From: Caldilineales bacterium | GTDB lineage: Bacteria; Chloroflexota; Anaerolineae; J102 | Direction: 5' to 3' | Assembly: GCA_024102915.1 (NCBI GenBank) | Contig: JAGFJG010000167.1 | Coordinates: 1 to 49,536 of the forward strand | DNA length: 49,536 bases | Part shown: piece after piece, positions 10,521 through 19,710 of the stretch | How the letters are laid out: the number at the start of each line of letters is the position of its first letter | How positions within the stretch are numbered: position 1 is the first letter of the stretch | Translations under genes and position numbers: made by a program | Notes under the pieces: generated by a model | Seen by the model: the letters and a program-made list of their open reading frames with translations, nothing else | Databases searched by the model: none | Told to the model about the DNA's origin: nothing

Positions 10521-10631
10521 ATGGATAGTGCACAATACTTGCCAGCGCCTATCTTTGGGAGTATGATTACATTATCGAGTCGGTTCGGCAACGACGCCGG
10601 ACAGACGGCTCGGGAAATTCGGGTTATTTAA
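10521..10631 (+). CDS. Possible 36-residue leader peptide or small protein
   Basis: A short open frame beginning MDSAQYLPAPIFGS and ending in TAA, 34 bases before the nucleotidase start at 10666. Its support is an unusually good Shine-Dalgarno, TAAGGAGG at 10502-10509, correctly spaced for GTG 10518 or ATG 10521. It lies in the leader of the downstream gene, after the hairpins that should end the upstream transcript. No family is recognised and no membrane segment is obvious. It could be a translated leader that couples or attenuates the next gene, a relic, or chance. Confidence 0.3.
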   Translation: MDSAQYLPAPIFGSMITLSSRFGNDAGQTAREIRVI

Positions 10632-10665
10632 CAAAATGGTTCTCGTTTTCAATGGAGGAAGACAA

Positions 10666-13600
10666 ATGAGGCCGAAGAAAACTCCCCTTCGAATTGTTGT
10701 GATAGTCAGCCTGGCTTTGCTGCTTTTGATGGCGCTTGGCGGTGTGATGGCAGCCAGCGCTGCTGTTGATCCGCCGCCGGATGATGGCGCCACTGTACAA
10801 ACTGTGCCTGATGTCAGCATTCTCAGTCTGCCGCCCGGCGATGCCACTCGCTTCCGTGGTTATATCCGTTCCGGCTCGCCCGAAGCGCCTGGCGCGGGCA
10901 TTCCCGGCGTGACTGTGCGCGCATACGGTTATAATGCCGGACAATCGTGGCCCGGCGCCCTGATCCAAACCCGCACTAGCGACGGCTCCGGTTTCTTCAA
11001 CCTTTACATCCTGCCGCAGGCGCCCTGGCTCTTTGATTACTACCTGCTCGAGGTGGAGACGCCAGCCGGGATGGTGGGCACCGCCGCCTGGAGTGAGGAT
11101 GGCGATGTCATCGACAACACACACATCGAATGGTTCAATCCGGGCGGGCCAGCGGATTTCGTTCACATGAACGAGTTCTACTTCAACCCCGGCTTTGGCA
11201 TGACGGTGTTGCACACCAATGACTTCCATGCGCGTGTGGAACAGTACTCAGGCATGGCAGGTTCGGCCCGGATAAAGACTAAAGTAGATGAAATCCGCAG
11301 CATGAAGGAAAACGTGCTTCTTGTGGATGCGGGCGACCAGTCTACCGGCACGATCTACTACACGCTTGGCGCGTCCGAAGTCATCGCAACCATGATGAAC
11401 GCCCTGGATTACGATGTGATGACCATTGGAAACCATGAATTTGACAAAGGAGTTGAAGAGTTTGGTCAACTCGTGGATTCGGTGGATTTCCCCATCGTGA
11501 CGGCAAACGTTGATGTCAGCGCCGAACCCCTTTTGGCTGGTAAGCTGCCTCCGAATACTGTGTTTGAGATGAATGGCGAGAAAATCGGCGTTTTCGGTTT
11601 AACCACAGAAGAGACGTCGAACATCTCTAGCCCAGGCGCCAATATCGTCTTCAAAGATGTTACCACCAGCGCCCAGGCTGCTGTAGATGCTTTGAAGGAA
11701 CAAGGCGTTAATAAGATCATCGCACTGACACACATCGGGTACGTTGAAGACGTTGCTCTCGCCGGGGTAGTCAGTGGGATAGATGTCATCGTGGGCGGAC
11801 ATAGCCATACGTTCCTGTATTCGCCTGCAACGCCCCAGGTATTCACACCGCCAAATTACTCGCAAACCCCTGCCGGTTCATATCCGACAGTAGTTCAGTC
11901 TCCCAGCAGCGAGCCTGTCCTCGTGGTCACCGCTCAAGAATGGGGTCGATTCCTGGGGGATCTGGACGTCGCCTTCGACCCAAACGGCGTTGTCATGTCC
12001 TATGAAGGCAATCCCATCTACATGGGCAGCAACATCATCCCCGATCCGGCGACCAATGCCTTACTAGATCCGTATCGAGCTGCAGCCGATGAGTTAAAGA
12101 AAACAATCGTCGCTCAAAGTGAGGTTGATTTTCCATTGCGGGATGACATTGGTTTGATATGTCGACGGATGGAATGTTTGCTCGGTGACATCGTCACAGA
12201 TGCAATGCTCTGGAAGATCAACTCGGTCATTCCGGATCCGGCGGAGCAGTTCCAAATTGTGATTCAGAACGGCGGCGGATTGCGTGCGCCAATTCCTGCT
12301 GGCGATGTCAGCCTCGGTCAGATCATCGAAGTGCTGCCGTTCGGCAACACGATCGCCACGATGGGGCTGCAGGGCATGTACATTCGTGAGGCTTTGGAGA
12401 ACGGGGTCAGTCAGGTGGAGACCGGTGCAGGTCGTTTCCCGCAGGTTTCCGGTTTGCGTTACACCTGGAATCCAACTGTTCCCGCAGGGTCCCGCATACT
12501 TAACGTCGAGGTCAAAAATGCCGATGGTACTTTCAGCCCCCTCGATGAAGAAGCGGTCTATCCTGTTGTCACCAACAACTTCATGCGGCAGGGCGGCGAC
12601 GGCTACACCGTATTTCGGGATCACGCTATCGAGCCTTATGATGCAGGTCCGCCTCAGGAAGACGCCCTTGCCGAATACATGGCCATGCTGTCACCGGTAC
12701 AGGAATCTGACATCCCCACCGGGCGCATCACTCAGGTCGACAAGGTCATCACCATCCTGCATACTAACGATACGCACGGAACCTGGCCGGCCACCGATTA
12801 TCGCGGCACACTAGAAGGTTTCGAGTACCTGGCAACCCTGATTGCGCAGGAGCGGGCCAATAATCCCAACGTCCTCCTGCTCGACGCTGGCGATACCTTC
12901 CAGGGCAACGCCTTCGCTCAGTACTTCCGCAACGCCACGCCCAACCCCATTGCCGGCGGCATGAATATGTTGGACTACGACGCTTTCATGCTGGGCAATC
13001 ACGAATTCAACTTCGGGCCGCAGACCTTCGCCACCATGATGGGTCAGTTGGATATGCCGATTTTGGGCAAGGCTAACCTGACCGATGATGGCTCCTACGG
13101 CTTCATCAACGACAATGTGGATGAGTATATCAACCTGGATGTGGATGGAGTGAAGGTGACGATCTGGGGCACGACCAATCCCCGCGTATATCGTTACGAA
13201 CTACCTTCCAACATCCCTGGCCTCACCTTCCTTTCGGCTTTGGATGTGGCGGCCACCCGCGTTCCGGAGGTGATTGCAGCGGAGGATCCCGACCTGTTCA
13301 TCGCCCTCAACCACATCGGTTTTTCGCCCTATGGTGATGAGATCGACAGCGACAAGCTGATGGCCGAGCAGGTGGCTGGCATCGATGTGATCGTCGGCGG
13401 GCATAGCCACACGAAACTCGATCCGGCCGTCATGGTCACATCCGATGTCAATCCCGAAGGCACGCTGATCGCCCAATCCGAGCGCTACGCCATCTGGCTG
13501 GGCAAGGTGACGGTGGGTCTGGCGGCGAATCCCGACGGCGGCTATGATGTCGTCTATCGTGAGGGACATCTCCTGCCCGCGGGCAGCGTGGACACCGACC

Positions 13601-14340
13601 CGGCGATGACAGCCTACTTGCAACCGTTCAAGGACGAACTGGCGACCTATACCGGTACCGAGATCGGCCAAACGACGCGACCGATCGATGCGCTCAATGC
13701 GTACACGGAAGAGACCAGCGGCGCCAACTTACAGGCGGATTCCGCGGTGTGGGCGCTGGAGAACGCCGGCGTCAATGTGGACTTCCATCTCTCAGGAGCG
13801 ATGAGCAATCGCAAGATCGCTGATGACGCCTCGGATGCGAGCCCGGTCACACTGACCATTAACGATATGTACACGCTCATGCCCTACGAGAACTCGCTGC
13901 TGACCATGTCGATGAATGGCCCGCAGATCAAGCGGGTGTTGGAGCGGGCTTATCGCAATTACTGGTACTACAAGTATGACGAGGCGCACGGCGGTTATTC
14001 CTACTACACCACCTGCATGCTCGACATCAACGAAGGCGGCGTGATCACCTACAATGACGCGTATCCGGCTGAACCCGATGGAAACAACGTGGTGTCGCTC
14101 GAAGTCGGCGGCGTGGCGATCGACTTCAACGATGCCAACACCTACTACAACGTCTCCACCGTCAATTACCTGGCGGGCGGTTCGTGCAACTTCAACGACG
14201 CTGGCGAGACCATCTGGCCGCTGGAGCAGATCGTGGCCGACACGCAGTACTATGTGCGCGATTCCGTGATCGATTACATCACGGCCATGGGCACGGTAGC
14301 GCCGGAAGTGGAAGGACGGCTGGTGTTCCAGACGCCGTAA
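10666..14340 (+). CDS. Secreted protein with two canonical 5'-nucleotidase modules
   Basis: Start at ATG 10666, seven bases after GGAGG (10654-10658); product 1224 residues. Residues ~1-33 are a signal peptide. Residues ~58-175 (DATRFRGYIRSGSP...) match the adapter of the preceding gene. Module 1 (~178-690) has HTNDFH, DAGDQ, GNHEFD, ALTHIG, GGHSH, QNGGGLRA and FMRQGGDGY. Module 2 (~697-1224) has HTNDTHG, DAGDTFQG, GNHEFN, ALNHIG and GGHSH. All metal-ligand motifs of the UshA/CpdB family are therefore present in both. The C-terminal substrate domain of module 2 is unusual (HLSGAMSNRK in place of QNGGGIR). Expected activity is dephosphorylation of nucleotides outside the cell, completing the work of the upstream nuclease. 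It follows that gene in the same direction with hairpins between, so it probably has its own promoter. Confidence 0.93.
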   Translation: MRPKKTPLRIVVIVSLALLLLMALGGVMAASAAVDPPPDDGATVQTVPDVSILSLPPGDATRFRGYIRSGSPEAPGAGIPGVTVRAYGYNAGQSWPGALIQTRTSDGSGFFNLYILPQAPWLFDYYLLEVETPAGMVGTAAWSEDGDVIDNTHIEWFNPGGPADFVHMNEFYFNPGFGMTVLHTNDFHARVEQYSGMAGSARIKTKVDEIRSMKENVLLVDAGDQSTGTIYYTLGASEVIATMMNALDYDVMTIGNHEFDKGVEEFGQLVDSVDFPIVTANVDVSAEPLLAGKLPPNTVFEMNGEKIGVFGLTTEETSNISSPGANIVFKDVTTSAQAAVDALKEQGVNKIIALTHIGYVEDVALAGVVSGIDVIVGGHSHTFLYSPATPQVFTPPNYSQTPAGSYPTVVQSPSSEPVLVVTAQEWGRFLGDLDVAFDPNGVVMSYEGNPIYMGSNIIPDPATNALLDPYRAAADELKKTIVAQSEVDFPLRDDIGLICRRMECLLGDIVTDAMLWKINSVIPDPAEQFQIVIQNGGGLRAPIPAGDVSLGQIIEVLPFGNTIATMGLQGMYIREALENGVSQVETGAGRFPQVSGLRYTWNPTVPAGSRILNVEVKNADGTFSPLDEEAVYPVVTNNFMRQGGDGYTVFRDHAIEPYDAGPPQEDALAEYMAMLSPVQESDIPTGRITQVDKVITILHTNDTHGTWPATDYRGTLEGFEYLATLIAQERANNPNVLLLDAGDTFQGNAFAQYFRNATPNPIAGGMNMLDYDAFMLGNHEFNFGPQTFATMMGQLDMPILGKANLTDDGSYGFINDNVDEYINLDVDGVKVTIWGTTNPRVYRYELPSNIPGLTFLSALDVAATRVPEVIAAEDPDLFIALNHIGFSPYGDEIDSDKLMAEQVAGIDVIVGGHSHTKLDPAVMVTSDVNPEGTLIAQSERYAIWLGKVTVGLAANPDGGYDVVYREGHLLPAGSVDTDPAMTAYLQPFKDELATYTGTEIGQTTRPIDALNAYTEETSGANLQADSAVWALENAGVNVDFHLSGAMSNRKIADDASDASPVTLTINDMYTLMPYENSLLTMSMNGPQIKRVLERAYRNYWYYKYDEAHGGYSYYTTCMLDINEGGVITYNDAYPAEPDGNNVVSLEVGGVAIDFNDANTYYNVSTVNYLAGGSCNFNDAGETIWPLEQIVADTQYYVRDSVIDYITAMGTVAPEVEGRLVFQTP

Positions 14341-14378
14341 GGCCGAAAGAGGTTTCGTAACTCTCAGAGTCGAATGAT

Positions 14379-14410
14379 GAGAAGCCCGCCGGATATCCGG
14401 CGGGCTTCTC
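14379..14410. terminator. Perfect 32-bp palindrome, bidirectional terminator
   Basis: GAGAAGCCCGCCGGAT is followed directly by its exact reverse complement, giving 16 of 16 paired positions. It lies between the convergent nucleotidase (stop 14340) and minus-strand gene (stop 14431) and can serve both. In RNA the central ATAT would form the loop. Confidence 0.85.
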
Positions 14411-14430
14411 TGCTTCATAGGAATAACGCC

Positions 14431-17427
14431 TCAATTTGATGGATTTGCTCCGCTCCCCAAACGTTGCACCACCCCCACCACCAACAAAGTCAACACCATC
14501 AGATCCGGTAAAAAGAGTGAATTATCAATCAGGCCGTGGGCCAGTCCGGCAACAAGCCCGGCATACAAACCGAGAAGGTAGAGGTTGCAGGTCGCGGGTT
14601 GCGGGCGGAAGAGTCTGAAGCCGGAAATCAGGGTGGCGGCAATGAGCCAAATGCCAGCGAGAAAGCCGAGAACGCCGAGGCGAGTGAGCAGGTCGAGGAA
14701 CAGGTTGTGCGGGTGGCTGAGGTTGAGTTCCTCCCAGGCCGTGGGCAGGGCGTAGACGCTGCGATATTGGTACAGGAAGTTGTCGGGTCCGACGCCCAGC
14801 CAGCGGTGATCGAGCCACATCTGCCAGGCGCTCTGCCACAATTGCAGGCGCAGGAAGGTGGTGCCGCTGCCCAGGTTGGTCAGGTCGGCAAAGCGCTCGG
14901 TGCGGAACAGGGGGATGAGCAGGAGTAATCCCACAATAAAGGCAATCACGGCCGGCCAGCGCAAACGCTTCTCGAAGAACGCCAGCGTGATCAAGCCGAT
15001 GGGCAGACTGATGAGCAGCAAGCCTTTTGAGAAGGTGAGAATTGCGACGAAGGCGATGGGAATCAGGGCCAGCAGATAGAGCCACGAGCGCCATGATCGG
15101 GGAATCTGGCGGGAGAGCAGGGGCAGGAAAGCTACGATGACGAGCAGCGGTATTGCCCGACCCAGATAGAGAGCCAGATTGTTGGCAGAACCGAACAGAG
15201 ATGTCAGGCGCGGTACACCCTCGGCGATGCCATAGCTTCCGGTTGCCAGTTGGAAAATGGCGAATAACGTCAGCAGGAACGCGCCTGCGACCAGTCCATC
15301 ACCAAGCGGCGGCAGTCCGAGCGGGCGTTTGCGTTCAATGCGCGTCAGCAGCCAGTAGAAGAGGGCGGGGGTGAGGAACACGGTGCGGAAATCATAGATG
15401 GCGAAGCCACGGCGCTCGGCTGCCAGCGTGGCAAAAAAGCCCACGAAAAGAAGCACGGAGACAGGGTAGTCCAAGCGGCGCAGACGCAACGAATCATCCG
15501 GCGACTGGCGAAATCGATCCAAAAACCAGCGAGCAAACCACAGGCCGAATGCCGTCCAAATCAGAATTTCGTGCAAGGGAATGCCGATCGGCCCCAAGGG
15601 CTTGGGTTTCAGGTAGAGGGGCAGGGCGACCAGAATCAAAGCCGGGGCCAGATCGAGCCGTAGAAATAGGATGACTGCGAGGGTGAGCCATGTGAACAGG
15701 CTGAGGGGCAGGCCGGGCGCAATGTAAAACAAGCCCATGAGCAAGACCATCAGCCAGATCTGCCAGCCACGATCAAATGTTCTCACAGCCTCACTCATCT
15801 TCTCCCATCTCTGGCCGAGGCGGGCGAGGGCGCTACGCCCGCCGGGCGCGCGCACGGTATGCACCCATGCCGTCGCGCATACCGCCATTGCCAGCGCCAG
15901 AACGGTCGCAATCGGCCAGAACGGCCAGGGCTGTTGCCAGGGTTGGTGGTCGACGATGAATTTGCGCAGGAACCATTGGCCCCATCCGCCGCTCGCCTGC
16001 AAGCGCAACACGTGTTCTCCGGGCGACAGGTCGGTCGCCAGCGGGATCACGGACACGCCGTTGTCGGGATCGTACAGCGAGATGAAAGCGTCACCCGATG
16101 GTTCGCGCGGCAGCATCGGCGCAGGCCGGTCGTCGATCCAGGCCAGGATGTGGCCGCGATAAGGTCCGCGCTGAATTTCGAGTGCGGCCGTTCGTCCCGT
16201 GAACGAGATGGTTAAATCGGCGGTTTCTTGTGCGGGGCCGGCGGTTGCATCGCTTGCCTGCCAAGCGGTGTCATCTGCCGGAATAAATTGATCCGGCGTG
16301 TGTGCGCCTGTTCCCAAAACCTGCGGCGAGCGCGCCTGGCTTTGCATGATTGCGCCCGCTGCGGTTGGCGCGAAGTCCGATTGCCGTAAGACGAATCCGG
16401 CGCGCAGCGGATCGTCGCTGGGTGAGAGCGCGTACTCGACCCACGCCATCGGCCCGGCCCACGGCCACTGTTGCCGTGCCAGATCAAGGCTTCGGATCAA
16501 ATAGGCGATCTGCTCATCCTCGGTCACGCTTTTCCACGGCGATGCGTCGGCGGCGATGCCGGGCGGCGGCGTCCACCAGCCCCAGGCCGTGATCCAGACC
16601 GGCTTATCGCCATCGCTATGCTGTTGCATGATGCCGTAGATCAGTTCTGGCCGCCGGAAATTCAGCCGGTCGGGCGCTGGCTCGCTGTCTGGGTGCTGGT
16701 CGAAGCCATAGGCGGCGGCGGCAACGATGTCGAACAATTCAGCCGCGCCCAGGTCGTACAGTCGGTCGAGATAATTGAGGTCAGAGAGATTGCCGTAGTC
16801 GTCGGCGGTGGTGGGGGCCAGCGACGCCAGCATGATGCGAGCATCGGGGGCGGCGCGGCGGATGCTGTTCACCCCCTCTCGCAATAAGGTAAAATAACCT
16901 TGCGGGTCGACGGGGCCAGCGCCCCAATGCGGCGCTATGTTCGGCTCATCCCATAGCTGATAGATGTCGACCCGGTCGCCGTACCGTGCGGCAATCGCTT
17001 CGGCAAACGCGCCGAAGTCCCGGACATCGTGCGGCGGGGCCAGGGGATTGGCCTGGTCGCGCTCAGCCCTTGCCCAGGCAGGTGAGCCATCGAGCAAAAG
17101 CACGATTTCTAGCCCGTTGCGCTCAGCCGTGTCGATAGCTGCATCCAGCGTTTGCCAATCGATCCGATCAATTTGTGGCTGCACTTCATCCCAGGGAACG
17201 CGTATGCGGACGAAGCGCGCGCCATCGGATGCCGCAGTTGCGATATGATTACCCACTGTGTCGGGCGTCAATCCTGCCAGATCAACATTCGCCATGATCT
17301 GGCCGTGTGCTGCCGCCAGCGCCGGGGGCATGTCCGCTGCCGGCCGGGCGCGCCAGAGCAGCAGGTTGAGAACGAACGCACCCGCCAGCACAGCAAGCAA
17401 GATTGTCAGAACGATGATTCGACGCAT
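14431..17427 (-). CDS. Membrane protein: glycosidase-like domain fused to O-antigen-ligase-like domain
   Basis: I take ATG 17427 (MRRIIVLTILL); an in-frame TTG nine bases upstream is possible. The product is 998 residues. After an N-terminal membrane helix (~5-25), residues ~40-360 resemble a (beta/alpha)8 glycosidase of the cellulase superfamily: VRIRVPWDEVQP, then YQLWDEPNIAPHWG with the usual Asn-Glu acid/base region altered to Asp-Glu-Pro-Asn. The later strand reads VWITAWGWW, where a catalytic Glu is normally found, so a nucleophile may be missing. Residues ~400-495 look beta-rich. From ~510 to the end are about ten membrane segments with HPHNLFLDLLTRLGVLG, typical of Wzy_C/O-antigen ligases. 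A role in building or joining surface glycans is likely. No glycan operon surrounds it, although a flippase lies 12 kb away. Confidence 0.8.
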   Translation of the reverse strand: MRRIIVLTILLAVLAGAFVLNLLLWRARPAADMPPALAAAHGQIMANVDLAGLTPDTVGNHIATAASDGARFVRIRVPWDEVQPQIDRIDWQTLDAAIDTAERNGLEIVLLLDGSPAWARAERDQANPLAPPHDVRDFGAFAEAIAARYGDRVDIYQLWDEPNIAPHWGAGPVDPQGYFTLLREGVNSIRRAAPDARIMLASLAPTTADDYGNLSDLNYLDRLYDLGAAELFDIVAAAAYGFDQHPDSEPAPDRLNFRRPELIYGIMQQHSDGDKPVWITAWGWWTPPPGIAADASPWKSVTEDEQIAYLIRSLDLARQQWPWAGPMAWVEYALSPSDDPLRAGFVLRQSDFAPTAAGAIMQSQARSPQVLGTGAHTPDQFIPADDTAWQASDATAGPAQETADLTISFTGRTAALEIQRGPYRGHILAWIDDRPAPMLPREPSGDAFISLYDPDNGVSVIPLATDLSPGEHVLRLQASGGWGQWFLRKFIVDHQPWQQPWPFWPIATVLALAMAVCATAWVHTVRAPGGRSALARLGQRWEKMSEAVRTFDRGWQIWLMVLLMGLFYIAPGLPLSLFTWLTLAVILFLRLDLAPALILVALPLYLKPKPLGPIGIPLHEILIWTAFGLWFARWFLDRFRQSPDDSLRLRRLDYPVSVLLFVGFFATLAAERRGFAIYDFRTVFLTPALFYWLLTRIERKRPLGLPPLGDGLVAGAFLLTLFAIFQLATGSYGIAEGVPRLTSLFGSANNLALYLGRAIPLLVIVAFLPLLSRQIPRSWRSWLYLLALIPIAFVAILTFSKGLLLISLPIGLITLAFFEKRLRWPAVIAFIVGLLLLIPLFRTERFADLTNLGSGTTFLRLQLWQSAWQMWLDHRWLGVGPDNFLYQYRSVYALPTAWEELNLSHPHNLFLDLLTRLGVLGFLAGIWLIAATLISGFRLFRPQPATCNLYLLGLYAGLVAGLAHGLIDNSLFLPDLMVLTLLVVGVVQRLGSGANPSN

Positions 17428-17559
17428 GGAAGTCAACTGCTTTCCGCAGATGGGCTGGATCGTAGCACAGGCGATGGCTCTCGACCATTATTTGAGACGC
17501 GGCGATGGCAGGTTGGCGCGGGGTGACGCCAACGCATGCAATGTGCAACGCGTGATCAA

Positions 17560-17589
17560 TTGCACTGGTTGCAACTGTCCCCGTATAAT
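17560..17589 (+). promoter_or_regulatory. Promoter of recJ
   Basis: TTGCAC (17560-17565), 18-base spacer, TATAAT (17584-17589). The predicted transcript starts near 17596, about 30 bases before the TTG start at 17626. This rules out the longer in-frame start at 17536. Confidence 0.75.
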
Positions 17590-17625
17590 GGCTTTCTGTC
17601 TATCAGCCCAGCAAGGAGAAAAGCT

Positions 17626-19401
17626 TTGTCCGTAATCCCCACCCTTTGGGAACTCCCTCCCGAGGTGACGCCCGCGATTCACGCCCGCCTGAACTGGCTT
17701 CACCCGGTCATCCGTCAGATATTCTTCAGCCGAGGTCTGGTTGATCTGGATGAAGTGCATGAGTTTTACGGCCAGCGCGTGCGACCCGATGATCCCTTCC
17801 GTTTGAAGGGGGTGAACGAGGCCGTCGCCCGCCTGCGTCAGGCAATCCGCCAGGGCGAACCGATAGCCGTCTATGGTGATTTTGACGCAGACGGCGTTAC
17901 CTCGACCGCGTTGATGGTACAGACCCTCGCCGCCTTGGGAGCCGATGTGCAGCCTTATATCCCGCATCGGGTGGATGAGGGCTACGGCCTGAATGACGAA
18001 GCGTTGGCGTCGCTGCACGCATCCGGCGTGCGCGTGGTGCTGACCGTCGATTGCGGCATCCGGGCAAATAGCGAAGTGCGAAATGCCATGGCTTTGGGAT
18101 TGGACGTGATCGTCACGGATCATCATTCTCTGGGTCAGGAATTGCCACCGGCGCTGGTGGTTATCAATCCCCGGCAGCGGGATAGCGGCTACCCGTTCGA
18201 CAGCTTTGCCGGTGTGGGAGTCGCCTTCAAACTGGCCCAGGCGCTTTTGCGGGCCGAGAGCCGCAATCCGATCTCGCCTGCACCGCTGGCTTTGACCGAG
18301 GACGATTTACTCGATCTGGTCGCCTTGGGCACGGTCGCCGATCTGATGCCATTGCGGGGCGAGAATCGTGTTTTGGTGCAGCGCGGATTGGAACAACTCA
18401 ATTTGGGGCGGCGGCCAGGATTGCGGGCGCTGGCGAGAGCAGCGGGCGTGCAGATCGGCAAAATCGACGCCACGGCCATCGGCTTCCGGCTGGGGCCACG
18501 CTTGAATGCGGCGGGTCGTCTCAGGAGCGCGGCCCTAGCCTATGATCTGCTCATGGCTAAGACCGAGGAGGAGGCCGAACTGTTGGCCGAGGAATTGAAC
18601 CTGATCAACCGTGAGCGTCAACGCCTCACCCAGGACGCAGTCATCTGGGCGATGACGGAATTGGGCGATGAACCTGCGGACGATGTGATCCTGATTGGAC
18701 GTGAGAACCTGAACCCCGGTATCGTCGGCCTGATCGCCAGCCGTTTGAAAGACAGCTATTATCGGCCGTCGTTGGTCGTGGAATTGGGTGATGACGAGGT
18801 GAGAGGATCGGCACGCAGCATCCCCGAATTCCACATTACCGAAGCGCTGGATCAGTGCGCCGATTTGTTGGTGCGCTATGGCGGTCATGCCGCCGCCGCC
18901 GGTTTTACCGTGCGCAGCCGGGACTTGCCCACACTTCGCCGTCGCCTGAACGATCTTGCCGCCGCCCAGATATCACCGGAAGATCGGGTGCAGAGGCTGC
19001 CCATCGACGCGGTGGTCACTCTCTCCGAGCTGGACTATGCGCTGCTGGGCAAACTGCACGAATTGGAACCCACCGGCAGCGGTAATCCTCAGCCAGCACT
19101 GGGCATTTCCCGCCTGCGAGTCAAAGAGACGCGCCTCGTCGGCAGCGACGGCAGCCACCTGAAATTACGGTTGTCGGATGATGTCGTCACGATCGATGCC
19201 ATTGGTTTTGGGTTGGGGTCTTTGGGGAGAAATATGCCCGCCTGGGTGGACGTGGCCTGCCATTTCGAGGAAAATGTCTGGCAGGATCGACGAACCCTGC
19301 AACTGCAATTGCTGGATGTCAAGCCCGCCGGCGGCGGCATCCCCGATCCCGCTGCGCACAAAGCTTTCGATCCCGCCTCCACTCCGCTTCTGGCCGGTTG
19401 A
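17626..19401 (+). CDS. recJ: Single-stranded-DNA-specific exonuclease RecJ
   Basis: 5'-3' single-strand DNA exonuclease used in recombination and mismatch or base-excision repair. The start is TTG 17626: AAGGAG at 17613-17618 lies seven bases upstream and the promoter lies just before it, giving 591 residues, close to the usual ~577. DHH-family motifs are intact: VYGDFDADG (~80-90), LTVDCGI, VTDHHSLGQ (~160-170), FAGVGVAFKLAQ, ALGTVADLMP and GPRLNAAGRL. The DHHA1 part has GSARSIPEFHITEAL and YGGHAAAAGF, followed by the C-terminal OB domain. It is probably cotranscribed with the small membrane protein six bases downstream. Confidence 0.97.
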   Translation: MSVIPTLWELPPEVTPAIHARLNWLHPVIRQIFFSRGLVDLDEVHEFYGQRVRPDDPFRLKGVNEAVARLRQAIRQGEPIAVYGDFDADGVTSTALMVQTLAALGADVQPYIPHRVDEGYGLNDEALASLHASGVRVVLTVDCGIRANSEVRNAMALGLDVIVTDHHSLGQELPPALVVINPRQRDSGYPFDSFAGVGVAFKLAQALLRAESRNPISPAPLALTEDDLLDLVALGTVADLMPLRGENRVLVQRGLEQLNLGRRPGLRALARAAGVQIGKIDATAIGFRLGPRLNAAGRLRSAALAYDLLMAKTEEEAELLAEELNLINRERQRLTQDAVIWAMTELGDEPADDVILIGRENLNPGIVGLIASRLKDSYYRPSLVVELGDDEVRGSARSIPEFHITEALDQCADLLVRYGGHAAAAGFTVRSRDLPTLRRRLNDLAAAQISPEDRVQRLPIDAVVTLSELDYALLGKLHELEPTGSGNPQPALGISRLRVKETRLVGSDGSHLKLRLSDDVVTIDAIGFGLGSLGRNMPAWVDVACHFEENVWQDRRTLQLQLLDVKPAGGGIPDPAAHKAFDPASTPLLAG

Positions 19402-19407
19402 TTTGAA

Positions 19408-19656
19408 ATGAACCTGAAACGACTTAGCGGTCCACTCAAAGTTGGCCTCGTCGCCGCTCTTGTTGGCCTTATCCTGGCAATCGTTGGCATTGCCCGCGGC
19501 GCTGTTCCGCTCAATTTCACCAGCATTCTCCTGGCGCTGCTGATTAGCGGCGTCAGTTGGGGGGTGGTCGCCTGGGCGATCGCCACCGCCGCCGCCGATG
19601 TCGATCAGGATTTGGCGGAGGGAGATGATATTGGGGATTCGGTACTGGATACTTGA
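19408..19656 (+). CDS. Small two-helix membrane protein
   Basis: 82 residues. Two hydrophobic segments (about 12-30 and 40-62) are separated by a short turn containing a Pro, and an acidic tail rich in Asp (ADVDQDLAEGDD) follows. It begins six bases after the recJ stop, so it is almost certainly cotranscribed. No recognised family and no catalytic motif; function unknown. Confidence 0.65.
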   Translation: MNLKRLSGPLKVGLVAALVGLILAIVGIARGAVPLNFTSILLALLISGVSWGVVAWAIATAAADVDQDLAEGDDIGDSVLDT

Positions 19657-19710
19657 GCTTAACCCCATTCCATCACTGCACCACGCCATTCCTACATCGC
19701 CACCCGCATC

